A stretch of 48,318 bases of DNA from Streptomyces carminius. GTDB lineage: Bacteria > Actinomycetota > Actinomycetes > Streptomycetales > Streptomycetaceae. Position numbers and translations under genes: made by a program. Within the stretch, counting starts at the first letter, position 1. Each line of letters starts with the position of its first letter. Under the pieces are notes generated by a model that was given only the letters and a program-made list of their open reading frames with translations, ran no database searches and was not told where the DNA came from. The DNA is taken from positions 1 to 48,318 of the forward strand of contig NZ_PGGW01000033.1 of the NCBI RefSeq assembly GCF_002794255.1, read 5' to 3'. This document shows positions 6,966 through 15,401 of the stretch, one piece after another.

Positions 6966-8237
6966 TCAGCCGGTGTTCTGTGCGGCGGTTGCGAAGTGGG
7001 CCATGGTGGCCGTCAGGGAATGCTCCGGGCCCGGGCCGTAGGTTCCTGGGAAGACCGCGGACACGAAGTCGGTGGCCGTGAGGTTGCTGACCGTGTACGG
7101 GTCGATCGTGATGCTCGGGTGACGGGAGGTACTGTCCCTCCAGGTGCCGAGGCGCAGCCCGTAGTTGGTATGGCGGGAGCCGTACTTGCCTACTGTCAGG
7201 GCGATGACCTGCGCTGCTCCGGCTTTGCTCAGGAGGATGCGCGCCCATTCGATGGACGTGCCCTCGGTGGTGAAGTCGTCGAAGACGATCACGGTTTTTC
7301 CCGTCAGTCTCCCCCGGTACCTGGGGTTGACCCGGACAGTGCGGGCCTGAGCGGCGATGGAGATGTCCGCCGTGCTCATCTGACCCCTGTTCCTCTTCAC
7401 TCGCTCCAGGCTGGTGTCCGGGGCCTGGGTGACGCGCTCGAGGAGGTCCTCCCTGTAGTAGGAACCAACCATCACTTTGGCGCCGGTGAGGAACCCGGCG
7501 AGCTGTGCGCTGACCCGGCCCGGCGAGCTGCTGGGGTAGACGCAGAAGAGGCTGCGATGGGGCAGCGTGCCGTCGAGGTAGGCGGAGGACAGCAGGCACA
7601 GCATGAGGATGTCGCGGGCGTCCTGGTCGCCGACCGGGACAGTCTCGCCCCGGGTAAAGATGTCTTGGAGCGTGAAAGTGCCGTTGTTCCCGGGAAAACG
7701 CACGTTGGGGGGCAACAGCGAGCGGATCTTGAAGTCGCGGGCGTCGTCACGGGCGAAGGCCCACCGTGGCTCTTCCAGGAAGAAGTGCTCCAGGAGCTCT
7801 CCGACGTGCGCGGGCTCGCCGGCCGACAGGGTGATCATGCCCTTGTTGTTGCGGACATGGTTGGCCCAGCGGGCGTGGATATAGACGACACCGGCGTTGA
7901 TACCGGTGCGCCAGTCCCACTCCGAGGTGCCGACGAAGACGGTCTGATTGGCGCGCAGCTCGAGGCGGTCGGCGACCTCCTTCAGCCAGGCACCGCTGCC
8001 GCGGTTCGGCGTGCCGGGGATGTCGTCGCGGGACAGGTGGAGAGCGGGCGCGGGCAGGCCGGCAGCCGCCAGGGCGGCCTCGGCGTCAACTGGGTCGGTT
8101 GTGAGCAGCACGAAGGAGATGTCGCGTTCGTCGAGCCATCGGAGGAAGTCGGCGATCCCGTCATGGGCGTGCCCGGGCGAGCGCAGGACCGCCTTGTGGT
8201 CGATCACGACCGCGTGCACCGTCCTGATGTCGTCCAT
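6966..8237 (-). CDS. HAD-like domain fused to a phosphoribosyltransferase
   Basis: 423 aa. Residues 1-130 have HAD-superfamily features: an N-terminal hydrophobic strand ending in an Asp (VVIDHKAVL), LLTTDP as motif II-like, and VGTSEWDWRTGINAG as the motif IV-like loop. The classic DxDxT nucleophile motif is not intact, so phosphatase activity is doubtful. Residues about 200-400 form a PRTase with the PRPP-binding loop VIVFDDFTTEGTS at 316-328. The ATG at 8237 follows a GGGGACGGGG ribosome-binding site. It lies upstream of the DprA-like and ComF-like genes and probably shares their transcript. The exact substrate is unknown. HAD-PRTase fusions are known in predicted nucleotide-related conflict systems, so a defence role is an inference. 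Confidence 0.75.
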   Translation of the reverse strand: MDDIRTVHAVVIDHKAVLRSPGHAHDGIADFLRWLDERDISFVLLTTDPVDAEAALAAAGLPAPALHLSRDDIPGTPNRGSGAWLKEVADRLELRANQTVFVGTSEWDWRTGINAGVVYIHARWANHVRNNKGMITLSAGEPAHVGELLEHFFLEEPRWAFARDDARDFKIRSLLPPNVRFPGNNGTFTLQDIFTRGETVPVGDQDARDILMLCLLSSAYLDGTLPHRSLFCVYPSSSPGRVSAQLAGFLTGAKVMVGSYYREDLLERVTQAPDTSLERVKRNRGQMSTADISIAAQARTVRVNPRYRGRLTGKTVIVFDDFTTEGTSIEWARILLSKAGAAQVIALTVGKYGSRHTNYGLRLGTWRDSTSRHPSITIDPYTVSNLTATDFVSAVFPGTYGPGPEHSLTATMAHFATAAQNTG

Positions 8238-8326
8238 CCCCGTCCCCTTGCCGCGCCCTGAGCTTGCTTCGCTCCTCTTGCCATGATCTCAGCCGTTCTG
8301 GTTGCGCACTGGGGTTTCCCGTATCC

Positions 8327-8593
8327 CTATCCGATCTCCTGCAGTGGGCGAAGTGCGGCAACCGCCCACGTGAGGACGGCCGGGACAGCGCCCTCGGCCG
8401 TCCAGTCGCCGTCGAACAGCGCGGCGACCAGGCGTGCGTGGGTCTCGGGGAACTGGCCGGAGCGGTGCTTGATGTGGGCCTTGGGCATGGCCAATACCGT
8501 CAAGCCGACGCGTTCGCCCCGGCCGGTCCCGTACGTGATGGACGAGCAGCAGGCCGGGCTGCTCTCCCGGCTGCAGGCCATGCGCACCCACAT
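8327..8593 (-). CDS. Small hypothetical protein upstream of the HAD-PRTase gene
   Basis: 88 aa from an ATG at 8593, preceded by GGGGAAGG at about 8-base spacing. Not recognised. The sequence includes AMPKAHIKHRSGQFPETHAR and a hydrophobic AVPAVLTWAVAAL stretch near the end. Longer readings of the frame look like antisense noise. It is oriented with, and 89 bp upstream of, the HAD-PRTase gene, so it could be the first gene of that operon. Two cysteine pairs near the N-terminus are visible, but no motif. Confidence 0.5.
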   Translation of the reverse strand: MWVRMACSRESSPACCSSITYGTGRGERVGLTVLAMPKAHIKHRSGQFPETHARLVAALFDGDWTAEGAVPAVLTWAVAALRPLQEIG

Positions 8594-8768
8594 CCAAGGC
8601 ACCTTCCCCTGTCGGCATCGCTTTGAGGAGCCCTGGGGGTGCGCTGGGGCGGTGGCGGGGCGCAAGCGGCGGTCGTGCCGGCCCCGGCGAGGCCGGGTCG
8701 ACCCACAGTCGGCGGGCGGCGCGGGCCGGTGCTGTCGGTGCCAGGTGCGAAGATGGCCGGGCAGTGGG

Positions 8769-10931
8769 GTGGCGGTGGAGTGGGAGCGGCTCGGGCAGGA
8801 GCGGTTCGACCGGGTGGTGGAGGCGCTGGTGGACCGGCTGTACGGTGCCACCGCCACGGTGGAGGTCGTCGACGGGCGCGGCGGGGACGGCGGCATCGAC
8901 ATCAAGGTCACCACTCGTGACGGTCGGGTGCTGATCTTCCAGCTGAAGTACTACTGCGACGGCTTCCCCACCGCCTCCTTCAAGGGGCGGCAGAAGTCGA
9001 TCCGCAAGTCGTTCGAGCGGGCGATGAAGCACACCCCGCACGAGTGGGTGCTGGTGGTGCCGAGCAAGGTGAGCCCTGGGGAGCGGGCCTTCGTCCAGAA
9101 GCTGGCGGCCAGGCGGGCGGTGAGGGTCACGGTCATGGACCGGCCCCGGCTGGACGGCGAGCTGGCCCTCCGCCCGGACCTGGTGGCGTACTTTACCCGT
9201 GACGACCAGGTGCTGGAGGCGGCCAAAATTTTCAACCAGGAGAAGGCAGTGCTGCTGGGTGGGGCACGGGATGTGGGTGAGCGGATCGCGGCGCTGGGGT
9301 CCCAGGTCGACACCCTCGATCCGCACTGGACGATGGACTTCTCCCGGCGGGGAAATGCGGTGGTGCGTACGCTGCGGGCCAAGCATCCGCGCGCCCAGGA
9401 GGCGAGCCCGGTCAGCATCCACCTGGCGGGCCGCGAAGGCGGGTTGGATGCGGCGCTGTCCTCTGCGGTGACCCGCTCGCTGGGGTTCGGCGTCGCTGAG
9501 GAGGTCGTGCTGCCGCCGGAGGCGGTGGAGTCGCTGACGATCAGCGGGCCCGACTGGCTGGCCGATCGGCTCACCAACGTCACGGTGGCCTGGCAGCCGG
9601 CCGGGCCGGCGCCGGGGGCGGGGGCGGCGGCCGAGGTGGTCTTCTTGAACGAGGAGCGGGAGGTGACGGCCTCCTACGCCGGGCGGCTGGGCGAGTTGGG
9701 GGCGGGCAGCATCGGCCGCTCGGTGGAGGTGGACCTGTGCGGGGGCCGGTTGCGGCTGCTGTTGCCCTACGAGGGGGCGGCGATGCAGATGGTCTTCTCC
9801 GGTGGTCTGGCCGGAGCCGATCCGGCCGGGGCCCTGAAGCTGCTGGGGCTGTACCGGCGGGTGCTGGCCGGAGGCGCATTCGCCGTCCGGGCCGAGGGGA
9901 GGACCGCGGTGTCCGGGTACCTGTCCCCCGGCCAGGACGCCGCCGCGGTGGCGCAGGTGGAGCAGGTGGAGCAGCTGCGGCTGTACGCGCAGGACATGGA
10001 GGTGCTCCAGCGGCACTGCGAGCAGTACTTCCCCCTGCCCGAGGAGATATCGGCAGCTGAGCGGGTCACTGTGCGCGCCGCGCGGCTGGTCATCGAGGGG
10101 CACTGCGTGGCCCTGCCCTTCGCCCGCACCCTGACCATCACCCTCAGCGGAGAAGACGGCCCTGATCTGCGGTCCCTGCTCGGCGGCGAGCCGCGGTCGA
10201 TCCGCGTGGTCACCGGCGAGTACCTAGTGGCGGTGGCCGGGCGCGGCCTGGACATCGGCCCCGTGATCGTCTTCCACACCCGCGTCACCGCCGAGGACGG
10301 CCACGCTGCCCTGGCCGCGCTCGATGCCGGGTACCACGTGGTGCTCCGCCCGGCCGACGGCGAGCACTACCGCATCTGCCGCCGGGGAGGCAATGACCGG
10401 CCGCTGGCCCCGGTGCCGCTCGGCTTGGACGGCTACCCGGAGCCCCCTGACCTGAACCGGATAGCTCCTGCGTGTGTATCGGGGAAGCCTGTCATGCTCT
10501 CTTTGGGGTTCCCCGACAGCTTTCAGGCCGGGTGCGTGCTGATGTCCTCGTCGGAGTCGCTCGTATCCAGGAGCGCCACTACCTCCAGTGCTGTGGTCGA
10601 CCCGGTGGACGACACCTACCAGCGCCAGATGAACCGCCAGCTCACCGTCCAAGAGTCGCGGCACAAGCCTCGCCCGCGACATCTGCCACGGCAAGCGCGG
10701 GCAGATCATGCAGGCGTACCTCGCCGGCTAGGAGAACCAGCTTGGCGCGCTCGGCCTGGTGCTGAACGCCGCGGTGCTGTGGAGCACCCTCTACCTGGAC
10801 GCCGCCGTCGAACAGCTCCGAGCCCTGCCCGCCGACCAGCGCGAGCACGACGTCCTGGACGAGGACATCGCCCGGCTCTCCCCGCTCAAGCACGCCAACC
10901 TGAACGTCCTGGGCCGCTACAGCTTCCGTAG
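8769..10931 (+). CDS. Mrr-like restriction endonuclease, C-terminus fused to transposon remnant
   Basis: About 720 aa from the GTG at 8769 (GTG at 8745 or 8775 also possible). The N-terminal Mrr-type PD-(D/E)XK nuclease fold is visible: VEALVDRLYG, then GGDGGIDIKVTT and FQLKYY (the D...QxK active-site pattern) at about residues 38-60. Such enzymes cleave modified or foreign DNA. The following 500 residues are not recognised. From about 10598 the frame enters a Tn3-family transposase remnant (DDTYQRQMNRQLTVQESRH), then reads out of frame to the stop at 10931. The native C-terminus was therefore probably lost, and the last 110 residues are chimeric. Whether the nuclease still works cannot be told. 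Confidence 0.7.
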   Translation: MAVEWERLGQERFDRVVEALVDRLYGATATVEVVDGRGGDGGIDIKVTTRDGRVLIFQLKYYCDGFPTASFKGRQKSIRKSFERAMKHTPHEWVLVVPSKVSPGERAFVQKLAARRAVRVTVMDRPRLDGELALRPDLVAYFTRDDQVLEAAKIFNQEKAVLLGGARDVGERIAALGSQVDTLDPHWTMDFSRRGNAVVRTLRAKHPRAQEASPVSIHLAGREGGLDAALSSAVTRSLGFGVAEEVVLPPEAVESLTISGPDWLADRLTNVTVAWQPAGPAPGAGAAAEVVFLNEEREVTASYAGRLGELGAGSIGRSVEVDLCGGRLRLLLPYEGAAMQMVFSGGLAGADPAGALKLLGLYRRVLAGGAFAVRAEGRTAVSGYLSPGQDAAAVAQVEQVEQLRLYAQDMEVLQRHCEQYFPLPEEISAAERVTVRAARLVIEGHCVALPFARTLTITLSGEDGPDLRSLLGGEPRSIRVVTGEYLVAVAGRGLDIGPVIVFHTRVTAEDGHAALAALDAGYHVVLRPADGEHYRICRRGGNDRPLAPVPLGLDGYPEPPDLNRIAPACVSGKPVMLSLGFPDSFQAGCVLMSSSESLVSRSATTSSAVVDPVDDTYQRQMNRQLTVQESRHKPRPRHLPRQARADHAGVPRRLGEPAWRARPGAERRGAVEHPLPGRRRRTAPSPARRPARARRPGRGHRPALPAQARQPERPGPLQLP

Positions 10932-11010
10932 CTCCGGCCCGGCCGACGGGGCGAATCGGCCCCTGCGCGACCCGGCGGAGGCTGACCACGACGAAGATCC
11001 CGAGGACTGA
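10598..11010 (+). pseudogene. Tn3-family transposase (tnpA) C-terminal remnant
   Basis: Across two frames the peptide reads DDTYQRQMNRQLTVQESRH, then LARDICHGKRGQIMQAYLAG, then ENQLGALGLVLNAAVLWST and DIARLSPLKHANLNVLGRYSF. This is the conserved C-terminal part of Tn3-type DDE transposases. One extra C near 10671 shifts the frame, and CAG has become TAG at about 10728. Only the last 140 or so residues are present; the large N-terminal part is absent. Confidence 0.8.
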
Positions 11011-11180
11011 CCAGCCCGATTCCGCGCACCGCGCGGCCCACAGCCGGAGGGGTCCGGCTCTCGAAAAAATATTGGACTGGACGGTAAACGCCGGGGCGCG
11101 CACTCGCCACCAACTGGTAGCCGCCAAGGTGCCCCTCCCGGGATCCGCCGAGGGCGGGACGCGCTGGAAGGTACGCCGCC

Positions 11181-11345
11181 ATGATGGACCCCGTGACCCT
11201 GATGCTGCTCGGCACCGTGCTTGCGGTGCTGAAGGTCGCCGACGCTCTCGCCCAGAGCCTGCTGCTGCGCGCCCGCGCCGAGCTGGCCCGGGCTCAGGCC
11301 GCCGCGCGAGGCCAGGACAACAAGCCCGCCGGCGGCGCGCAGTGA
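11181..11345 (+). CDS. Small helical/membrane protein preceding the sigma factor
   Basis: 54 aa from the ATG at 11181 (a second ATG follows directly), with GGAAGG about 10 bases upstream. A hydrophobic segment VTLMLLGTVLAVLKVADALA is followed by an Ala/Arg-rich helix and a short polar tail. The stop overlaps the sigma gene start (GTGA), so the two are coupled. Unknown family. By position it could be a partner or regulator of the membrane-tethered sigma factor, but nothing in the sequence proves it. Confidence 0.55.
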   Translation: MMDPVTLMLLGTVLAVLKVADALAQSLLLRARAELARAQAAARGQDNKPAGGAQ

Positions 11346-12160
11346 CCAAGGAGAATTGCTGCGCCGAGTGCGGCGCCACGGCCACGATGCCGTTCGAAGC
11401 GGCCTACGAGCTGTACTACCGTCCGCTGGTTCTGGCGGCCCGTCAGCGGGCCAGGGCTTGGGGGCTGTCCGAGCAGGACGTTGACGTCGAGGCGCTCGTT
11501 CAGGACACCTTCGAGCAGGCCCTGTGTGTCTGGGACAGCATCAGGGTTCCCCGTGCCTGGCTCTACACCGTCGCCCGGCGCCGCCTCGCCCGCTGTATCT
11601 CCACAGCCGCCCTGCGGGCCGATGGGGATCCGGCGGACCACACCGAGCAGGGGACCGTCGGCTGGAGCACCATCGCTCCGTCTGCCAGCACCGAGGATCT
11701 CGTCGCTGCCCGGGAGATCGTCGAACTCATCCAGCTGATGCCACAACAGCGCCGTCAGGAAGTTGCCTATCTGCGCTACATCGAGGAGTGGGGCTTCAAC
11801 GAGATCGCCGAACAGCTCGGCTGCTGCCCGGCCACCGCTCGTGTCCACGCTCTCAATGCGCGGGGCTACTTCGTCGCCACCGTTAGCTGCGGTGACAGCA
11901 CCTATCCGGCGGGCCGGGACATGGGCGTCCCGTGCCACGGTTCCGGTTTCGGTTTCGGTTCCGGTTCCGGTTCCGGTTCCGGCTGGCTGGTGGCTCTGCT
12001 CGTGCTCGATTGTGTGCTCGCAGCGGGCTTTCTGGTCGGCTGGTCTTGGGTATTGGCCGTGGCTGGGGGTGTTGCCGCCGTCGCCTTGGCGGGCTGGGCA
12101 TGGAGCGCCTGGCGCGCCAGGCGGTGTGGTTCCCGGCAGGGGCGCCGCCGGTTGCGCTGA
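11342..12160 (+). CDS. ECF-type sigma factor with C-terminal membrane anchor
   Basis: 272 aa from the GTG at 11342. Region 2 lies at about residues 20-88 (AAYELYYRPLVLAARQRA, VQDTFEQALCVWDSI, PRAWLYTVARRRLAR). Region 4 lies at about 126-178 (LMPQQRRQEVAYLRY, FNEIAEQLGCCPATARVHAL). A Gly/Ser/Phe linker (200-214) encoded by hexanucleotide repeats then leads into two hydrophobic helices (about 215-233 and 236-255) and a basic tail. Ordinary ECF sigma factors are soluble and end after region 4. This one could be held at the membrane and freed by proteolysis, or act with the coupled 54-aa protein (inference). It lies between Tn3 tnpA and resolvase remnants and may be transposon cargo. Confidence 0.75.
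   Translation: MTKENCCAECGATATMPFEAAYELYYRPLVLAARQRARAWGLSEQDVDVEALVQDTFEQALCVWDSIRVPRAWLYTVARRRLARCISTAALRADGDPADHTEQGTVGWSTIAPSASTEDLVAAREIVELIQLMPQQRRQEVAYLRYIEEWGFNEIAEQLGCCPATARVHALNARGYFVATVSCGDSTYPAGRDMGVPCHGSGFGFGSGSGSGSGWLVALLVLDCVLAAGFLVGWSWVLAVAGGVAAVALAGWAWSAWRARRCGSRQGRRRLR
11939..11982 (+). repeat. Hexanucleotide repeat encoding the Gly-Ser/Phe linker
   Basis: Seven tandem units of TTCCGG or TTTCGG encode the GFGFGSGSGSG linker of the sigma factor. Unit number may change by slippage, altering the tether length without shifting the frame. Confidence 0.85.
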
Positions 12161-12165
12161 ATGTC

Positions 12166-12204
12166 CTGGTGGGGCTGCCTGCCCGGAGGAGGCAGCCCCA
12201 CCAG
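12166..12204 (+). terminator. Perfect 15-bp hairpin after the sigma gene
   Basis: The stem CTGGTGGGGCTGCCT pairs with its exact complement across a 9-base loop and begins six bases after the sigma stop codon. No T-tract follows, as is common for actinobacterial terminators. Confidence 0.8.
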
Positions 12205-12422
12205 GCCGCTCCGACGAAGGGGCCCTTTCAACATTGGGGGCGGCATCGGTCGATTCCGCCCCCGGTCGCAGATCCAATCGGCTCGGCCCGCCGACCTGCG
12301 GGAACCGGCCGCCGATCCAATCGAATCCGGTCCGTTGTTCCGCCTCCCCATTCCGCCCCCTCTAGGGTGGTCGGTGGACACCGCCGGGCTTGCCCGGCCC
12401 ACCCGGGGAAGGCAAAGAGCAC
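12205..12422 (+). promoter_or_regulatory. Resolvase upstream region with GATCCAATCG repeats (possible res site)
   Basis: Two direct copies of GATCCAATCG lie at 12271-12280 and 12314-12323, 43 bp apart, with a related inverted TCGATTCCG at 12250-12258. Tn3-family resolvases bind sub-sites in the DNA just before tnpR, so this may be the remnant res site and promoter. Subsite architecture is not proven. Confidence 0.3.
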
Positions 12423-13021
12423 ATGGCCGACCGGCTCTACCTGGGGCACTCCATCGACAAGCGACCGACGCCCGCCAGCGCCACGCCCTGGCCCCGCTGC
12501 TGGCCGCTGGCGCCCCCGTCTACGAGGACCCCGCCACCTCCACCCGGCAGCTCTCGCTCGACCGCGCTGGCTTCACCCGGCCGCTGAACGAGGCCGCCGT
12601 CGGCAACACCATCCACATCGCCGACGCCGCCCGGCTCTTCCGCTCCGTGGCGGACAGCCTCGCCCTGCGGCCGGTGCTGATCCGCCGCGGCCTGCACCTG
12701 CGGGTCGAGTCCGGGCTGCTGTCCGGCATCGACCTCGCCTCCGACGACCCTGGCACCAAGATGATGGTGAACGTGCTCGCCACCGTGCTGGAGTTCCAGC
12801 GCGACATGATCTAGGAGAACACCCGCGAAGGCGCCGCCGCCGAAGCCTCCGGCAAGACGCTCGGCCGCCCCGCCGCGCTGAGCGAGGACCAGGCCGCCGA
12901 CGTGGTGAAGGCGTTCGGCAAGGGCGCCACCGTCAAGGCCATCGCCCGTCGGCACCAGGCCGACCCGAAGAGGATCCGCCGCGTCCTGGACGCCGCCAGC
13001 GACCGCGAGCTGCCCGAGTAA
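12423..13021 (+). pseudogene. Tn3-type resolvase (serine recombinase), broken
   Basis: The start reads MADRLYLGHSIDKRPTP, then the frame shifts near 12480-12500 and continues as ALAPLLAAGAPVYEDPATST, GTKMMVNVLATVLEFQRDMI. An in-frame TAG at 12812 is followed by ENTREG, GKTLGRPAALSEDQA and a helix-turn-helix tail ending DRELPE and TAA at 13019-13021. This is the serine recombinase order of catalytic domain, E helix and DNA-binding HTH. Two disabling lesions match the decay of the neighbouring tnpA remnant on the same strand. Confidence 0.75.
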
Positions 13022-13060
13022 AGGGCTCGGGCCGAGGATCATGCCAGGGCAGCGTGCTCG

Positions 13061-15340
13061 TCAGCGGTCGGCGTCGACTGTGGGCTGGGGGTGCAGGCCG
13101 ATGGCGGCCAGCATCTCGCGGCGCTGGATGTCGAGGCCCTGGCCGGGGTTCTTCAGCCAGGTGCGGTAGGCGCGGCCGTCGCCGGGCTGGGCCAGGGGCT
13201 GGCCTTGGGTGTGGCGGTGGCGGGCTTGCTGGTAGTAGCGCTGCCAGGCGAAGTCCCAGGGTGGGTTCCAGTAGGGGTCGATGCGGGCCAGTTCGGCGAG
13301 GGTGTCGGGGTGGGCTTTGCCGGTGGCGGCGCGGGTGCGCCAATTGGCCAGGGCGCGGCCGAGTTTGTAGCCGTCCTGTGCTTGGTGGCCGGAGGTGACG
13401 GCGAGGCCGCCGTGTTGGCGGGCGCATTCCTCGGCGTGGGTGAGGAAGGTGTCGCGGTCGTGGAGGCGGGGGTCCCACTGCATGCCGAGGTTGTCCAGGA
13501 GGCTGATCTGCCAGGGGTGGAGTTCGCCGCGGCGGCGGGCGGTGCGCTGGTTGGCGAGCCAGGTGTAGAGGTCGACGCGGTGGGGGTCGGTGGGCAGGGT
13601 GGCGGCCTGGGCGCGGGTGACGGCGAGGTGGCCGTGTTCGTCGTGGTAGGTCAGGGCTTGGAGGGCGCTGGTCATCCAGGTGGTGGTGGCGCCTTGGGGG
13701 TGGAGGGTGTGGAGGCTGAGGACGGCGGCGACCTGGCGGGGGGTGAGGGTGGTTCCGTCGGGTCCGACGATCTCGGGCGGGCTGGTGTCGGGGGTGGGGG
13801 TGAGGGGGGGTGGGGTGGGGGCGGTCGGGTCGAGTTCGACGGTCGGTTCGGCGGCCTGGGCGCTGGTGTCGGGGGGGCTTGTGGTGGCGTTTGCGGGGGC
13901 GGTGAGGTCGGTGGCGGGGAGGCGGTCGCTGATGCGCAGGTCGTGGGCGCGCAGGGCCAGGAGGATGTCGTACAGGGGCTGGTAGGCGCTGGTGTTGAGC
14001 AGGTCGGCGGGGTCTTCGCCGGGGGCGAGGTAGAGGGGGACGAGCAAGGTGGCCTTGTCGTCGTGGTGGGGGTGCAGGCGCAGGGCGCGGCCGAGGGCTT
14101 GGACGATGTCGGTGACGCTTGCTTTGGGGGAGGCGAAGCACAGGGCGTCGACGGTGTCGATGTCCATGCCTTCGGCCAGCAGGCGGACGTTGGACAGGAC
14201 GGCCAGGTCGGCGGGGTGGCCGTTGTGGTGGGGCTGGGGGGAGCGGAAGGTCTCCAGGCTCTCGTGGCGGTCGGGGCTGTTCTGGTGGATGGTGCGGGCC
14301 CACAGGTTGGCCGGGCGCAGGGGGGCGGGGCCGGCGGGGGTGTCGGCGGTTTCGCCGTCGAGGGCTGCGGCGGTGGTGGTGAGGGTGTCGGTGAAGGCCT
14401 GGGCGTCGGCGACGGCTCTGTGGAAGGTGAGCATGCGGCGCACGGCGTGGGTGGCGCAGGTTTTGAGGACGGCGGTGGCCAGGCTGGTGAGGGCGACGGT
14501 GTCGTGGCGGGTGGCGTTGCGGGTGCGGCGCAGTTGGGTGCGCAGGGTGGGGTGGTCCACGGCGACCAGCACGATGCGGTAGTCGCGGGCGAGGCCTTCG
14601 GCGATGGCCTGGCTGAGCTGCATCGAGTACACGGTTTGCCCGAAAGTGTCCTCGTCGTCCATGGAGGCGGCGAGGTAGAGGTCGCCGTCTGCGTCGGTGA
14701 GGGTTTCGGCGTAGTGGGGGTCGGTGGTCCAGATGCGGGGGGTGGCGGTGAGGTAGAGGCGGCGGTCAGCGGGGACGGCGTGGTCGTGGTGGACGGCCGT
14801 CCAGGCCTTGTTGAGGCTGCCGGAGGTTCGGTGAGCCTCGTCGCAGATGACCAGGTCCCAGGCCGAGATCAGGCCGCGCTGGTGGGCGGTGGTGACCGCG
14901 CCGCGGATCTGGTCGCCGGCCGCCAGGGAGGCGTAGGTGGCGAAGACGGTGTAGTGGGTGCGGCCCTCCAGGGCGGCGGCGAGGCCGGTGGCGCTGGTGG
15001 TCTGGGGCACGCCGAGGTCGTCCAGGGCCTTCAGCGGGCTGCACACGGCCACCACCGCGCCCAGGTGGTCGCTGTCGGCCTGGAAGGCTGCGGCGGTCTG
15101 GGCGAGCAGGTCCAGGGTGGGTACCAGGACCAGGCAGCGGCGGGCGCGGCGGGAGCCGGCCAGGTCCTCGCGGATGCGGGCGGCGATGAGGGTTTTACCG
15201 GTGCCGCAGGGCAGCACGACGGTGGCGCGGCCGCCGTTACGCAGGGCGTGGACGCCGGCGGCGGTGGCGGTGCGCTGATGGGGGCGCAGGGTCTTGCGGC
15301 GCGGGGCCCGGGCCTGGGGCTGGGGCTGGGTCTGGGTCAC
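13061..15340 (-). CDS. SF2 DEAH-box helicase with helicase-associated domains
   Basis: 759 aa from a GTG at 15340 behind AAGGA. Walker A PCGTGKT (44-50), DEAH (167-170), TATP (198-201) and motif VI ALGRALRLH (near 430) mark an active superfamily 2 ATPase. A Pro/Thr-rich spacer (about 480-540) precedes a C-terminal part with Trp-rich repeats (YTWLANQRTARRRGELHPWQ, LGRALANWRTRAATG) of the helicase-associated type. This architecture is common on actinomycete linear plasmids and chromosome ends. It lies 61 bp downstream of tpg on the same strand, so a role in replication or end processing of the linear replicon is plausible, but it is not a clear match to the terminal helicase TtrA. Confidence 0.82.
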   Translation of the reverse strand: MTQTQPQPQARAPRRKTLRPHQRTATAAGVHALRNGGRATVVLPCGTGKTLIAARIREDLAGSRRARRCLVLVPTLDLLAQTAAAFQADSDHLGAVVAVCSPLKALDDLGVPQTTSATGLAAALEGRTHYTVFATYASLAAGDQIRGAVTTAHQRGLISAWDLVICDEAHRTSGSLNKAWTAVHHDHAVPADRRLYLTATPRIWTTDPHYAETLTDADGDLYLAASMDDEDTFGQTVYSMQLSQAIAEGLARDYRIVLVAVDHPTLRTQLRRTRNATRHDTVALTSLATAVLKTCATHAVRRMLTFHRAVADAQAFTDTLTTTAAALDGETADTPAGPAPLRPANLWARTIHQNSPDRHESLETFRSPQPHHNGHPADLAVLSNVRLLAEGMDIDTVDALCFASPKASVTDIVQALGRALRLHPHHDDKATLLVPLYLAPGEDPADLLNTSAYQPLYDILLALRAHDLRISDRLPATDLTAPANATTSPPDTSAQAAEPTVELDPTAPTPPPLTPTPDTSPPEIVGPDGTTLTPRQVAAVLSLHTLHPQGATTTWMTSALQALTYHDEHGHLAVTRAQAATLPTDPHRVDLYTWLANQRTARRRGELHPWQISLLDNLGMQWDPRLHDRDTFLTHAEECARQHGGLAVTSGHQAQDGYKLGRALANWRTRAATGKAHPDTLAELARIDPYWNPPWDFAWQRYYQQARHRHTQGQPLAQPGDGRAYRTWLKNPGQGLDIQRREMLAAIGLHPQPTVDADR

Positions 15341-15401
15341 GGTGCGGGGATCCTTCCCACAAGGAACGGCGGCCCGAAGGGGGCGGGGCGGCGGCGGGCG
15401 G

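Noticed and set aside
8289..10103. 604-codon minus-strand ORF over the Mrr-like gene
   Set aside because: Antisense shadow: Pro/Arg/Leu/Gln-rich composition, no motif, and it covers a plus-strand gene with clear nuclease motifs.
11939..11982. Iteron-like origin repeats
   Set aside because: The hexamers lie within the sigma coding frame and encode a simple Gly-Ser linker.
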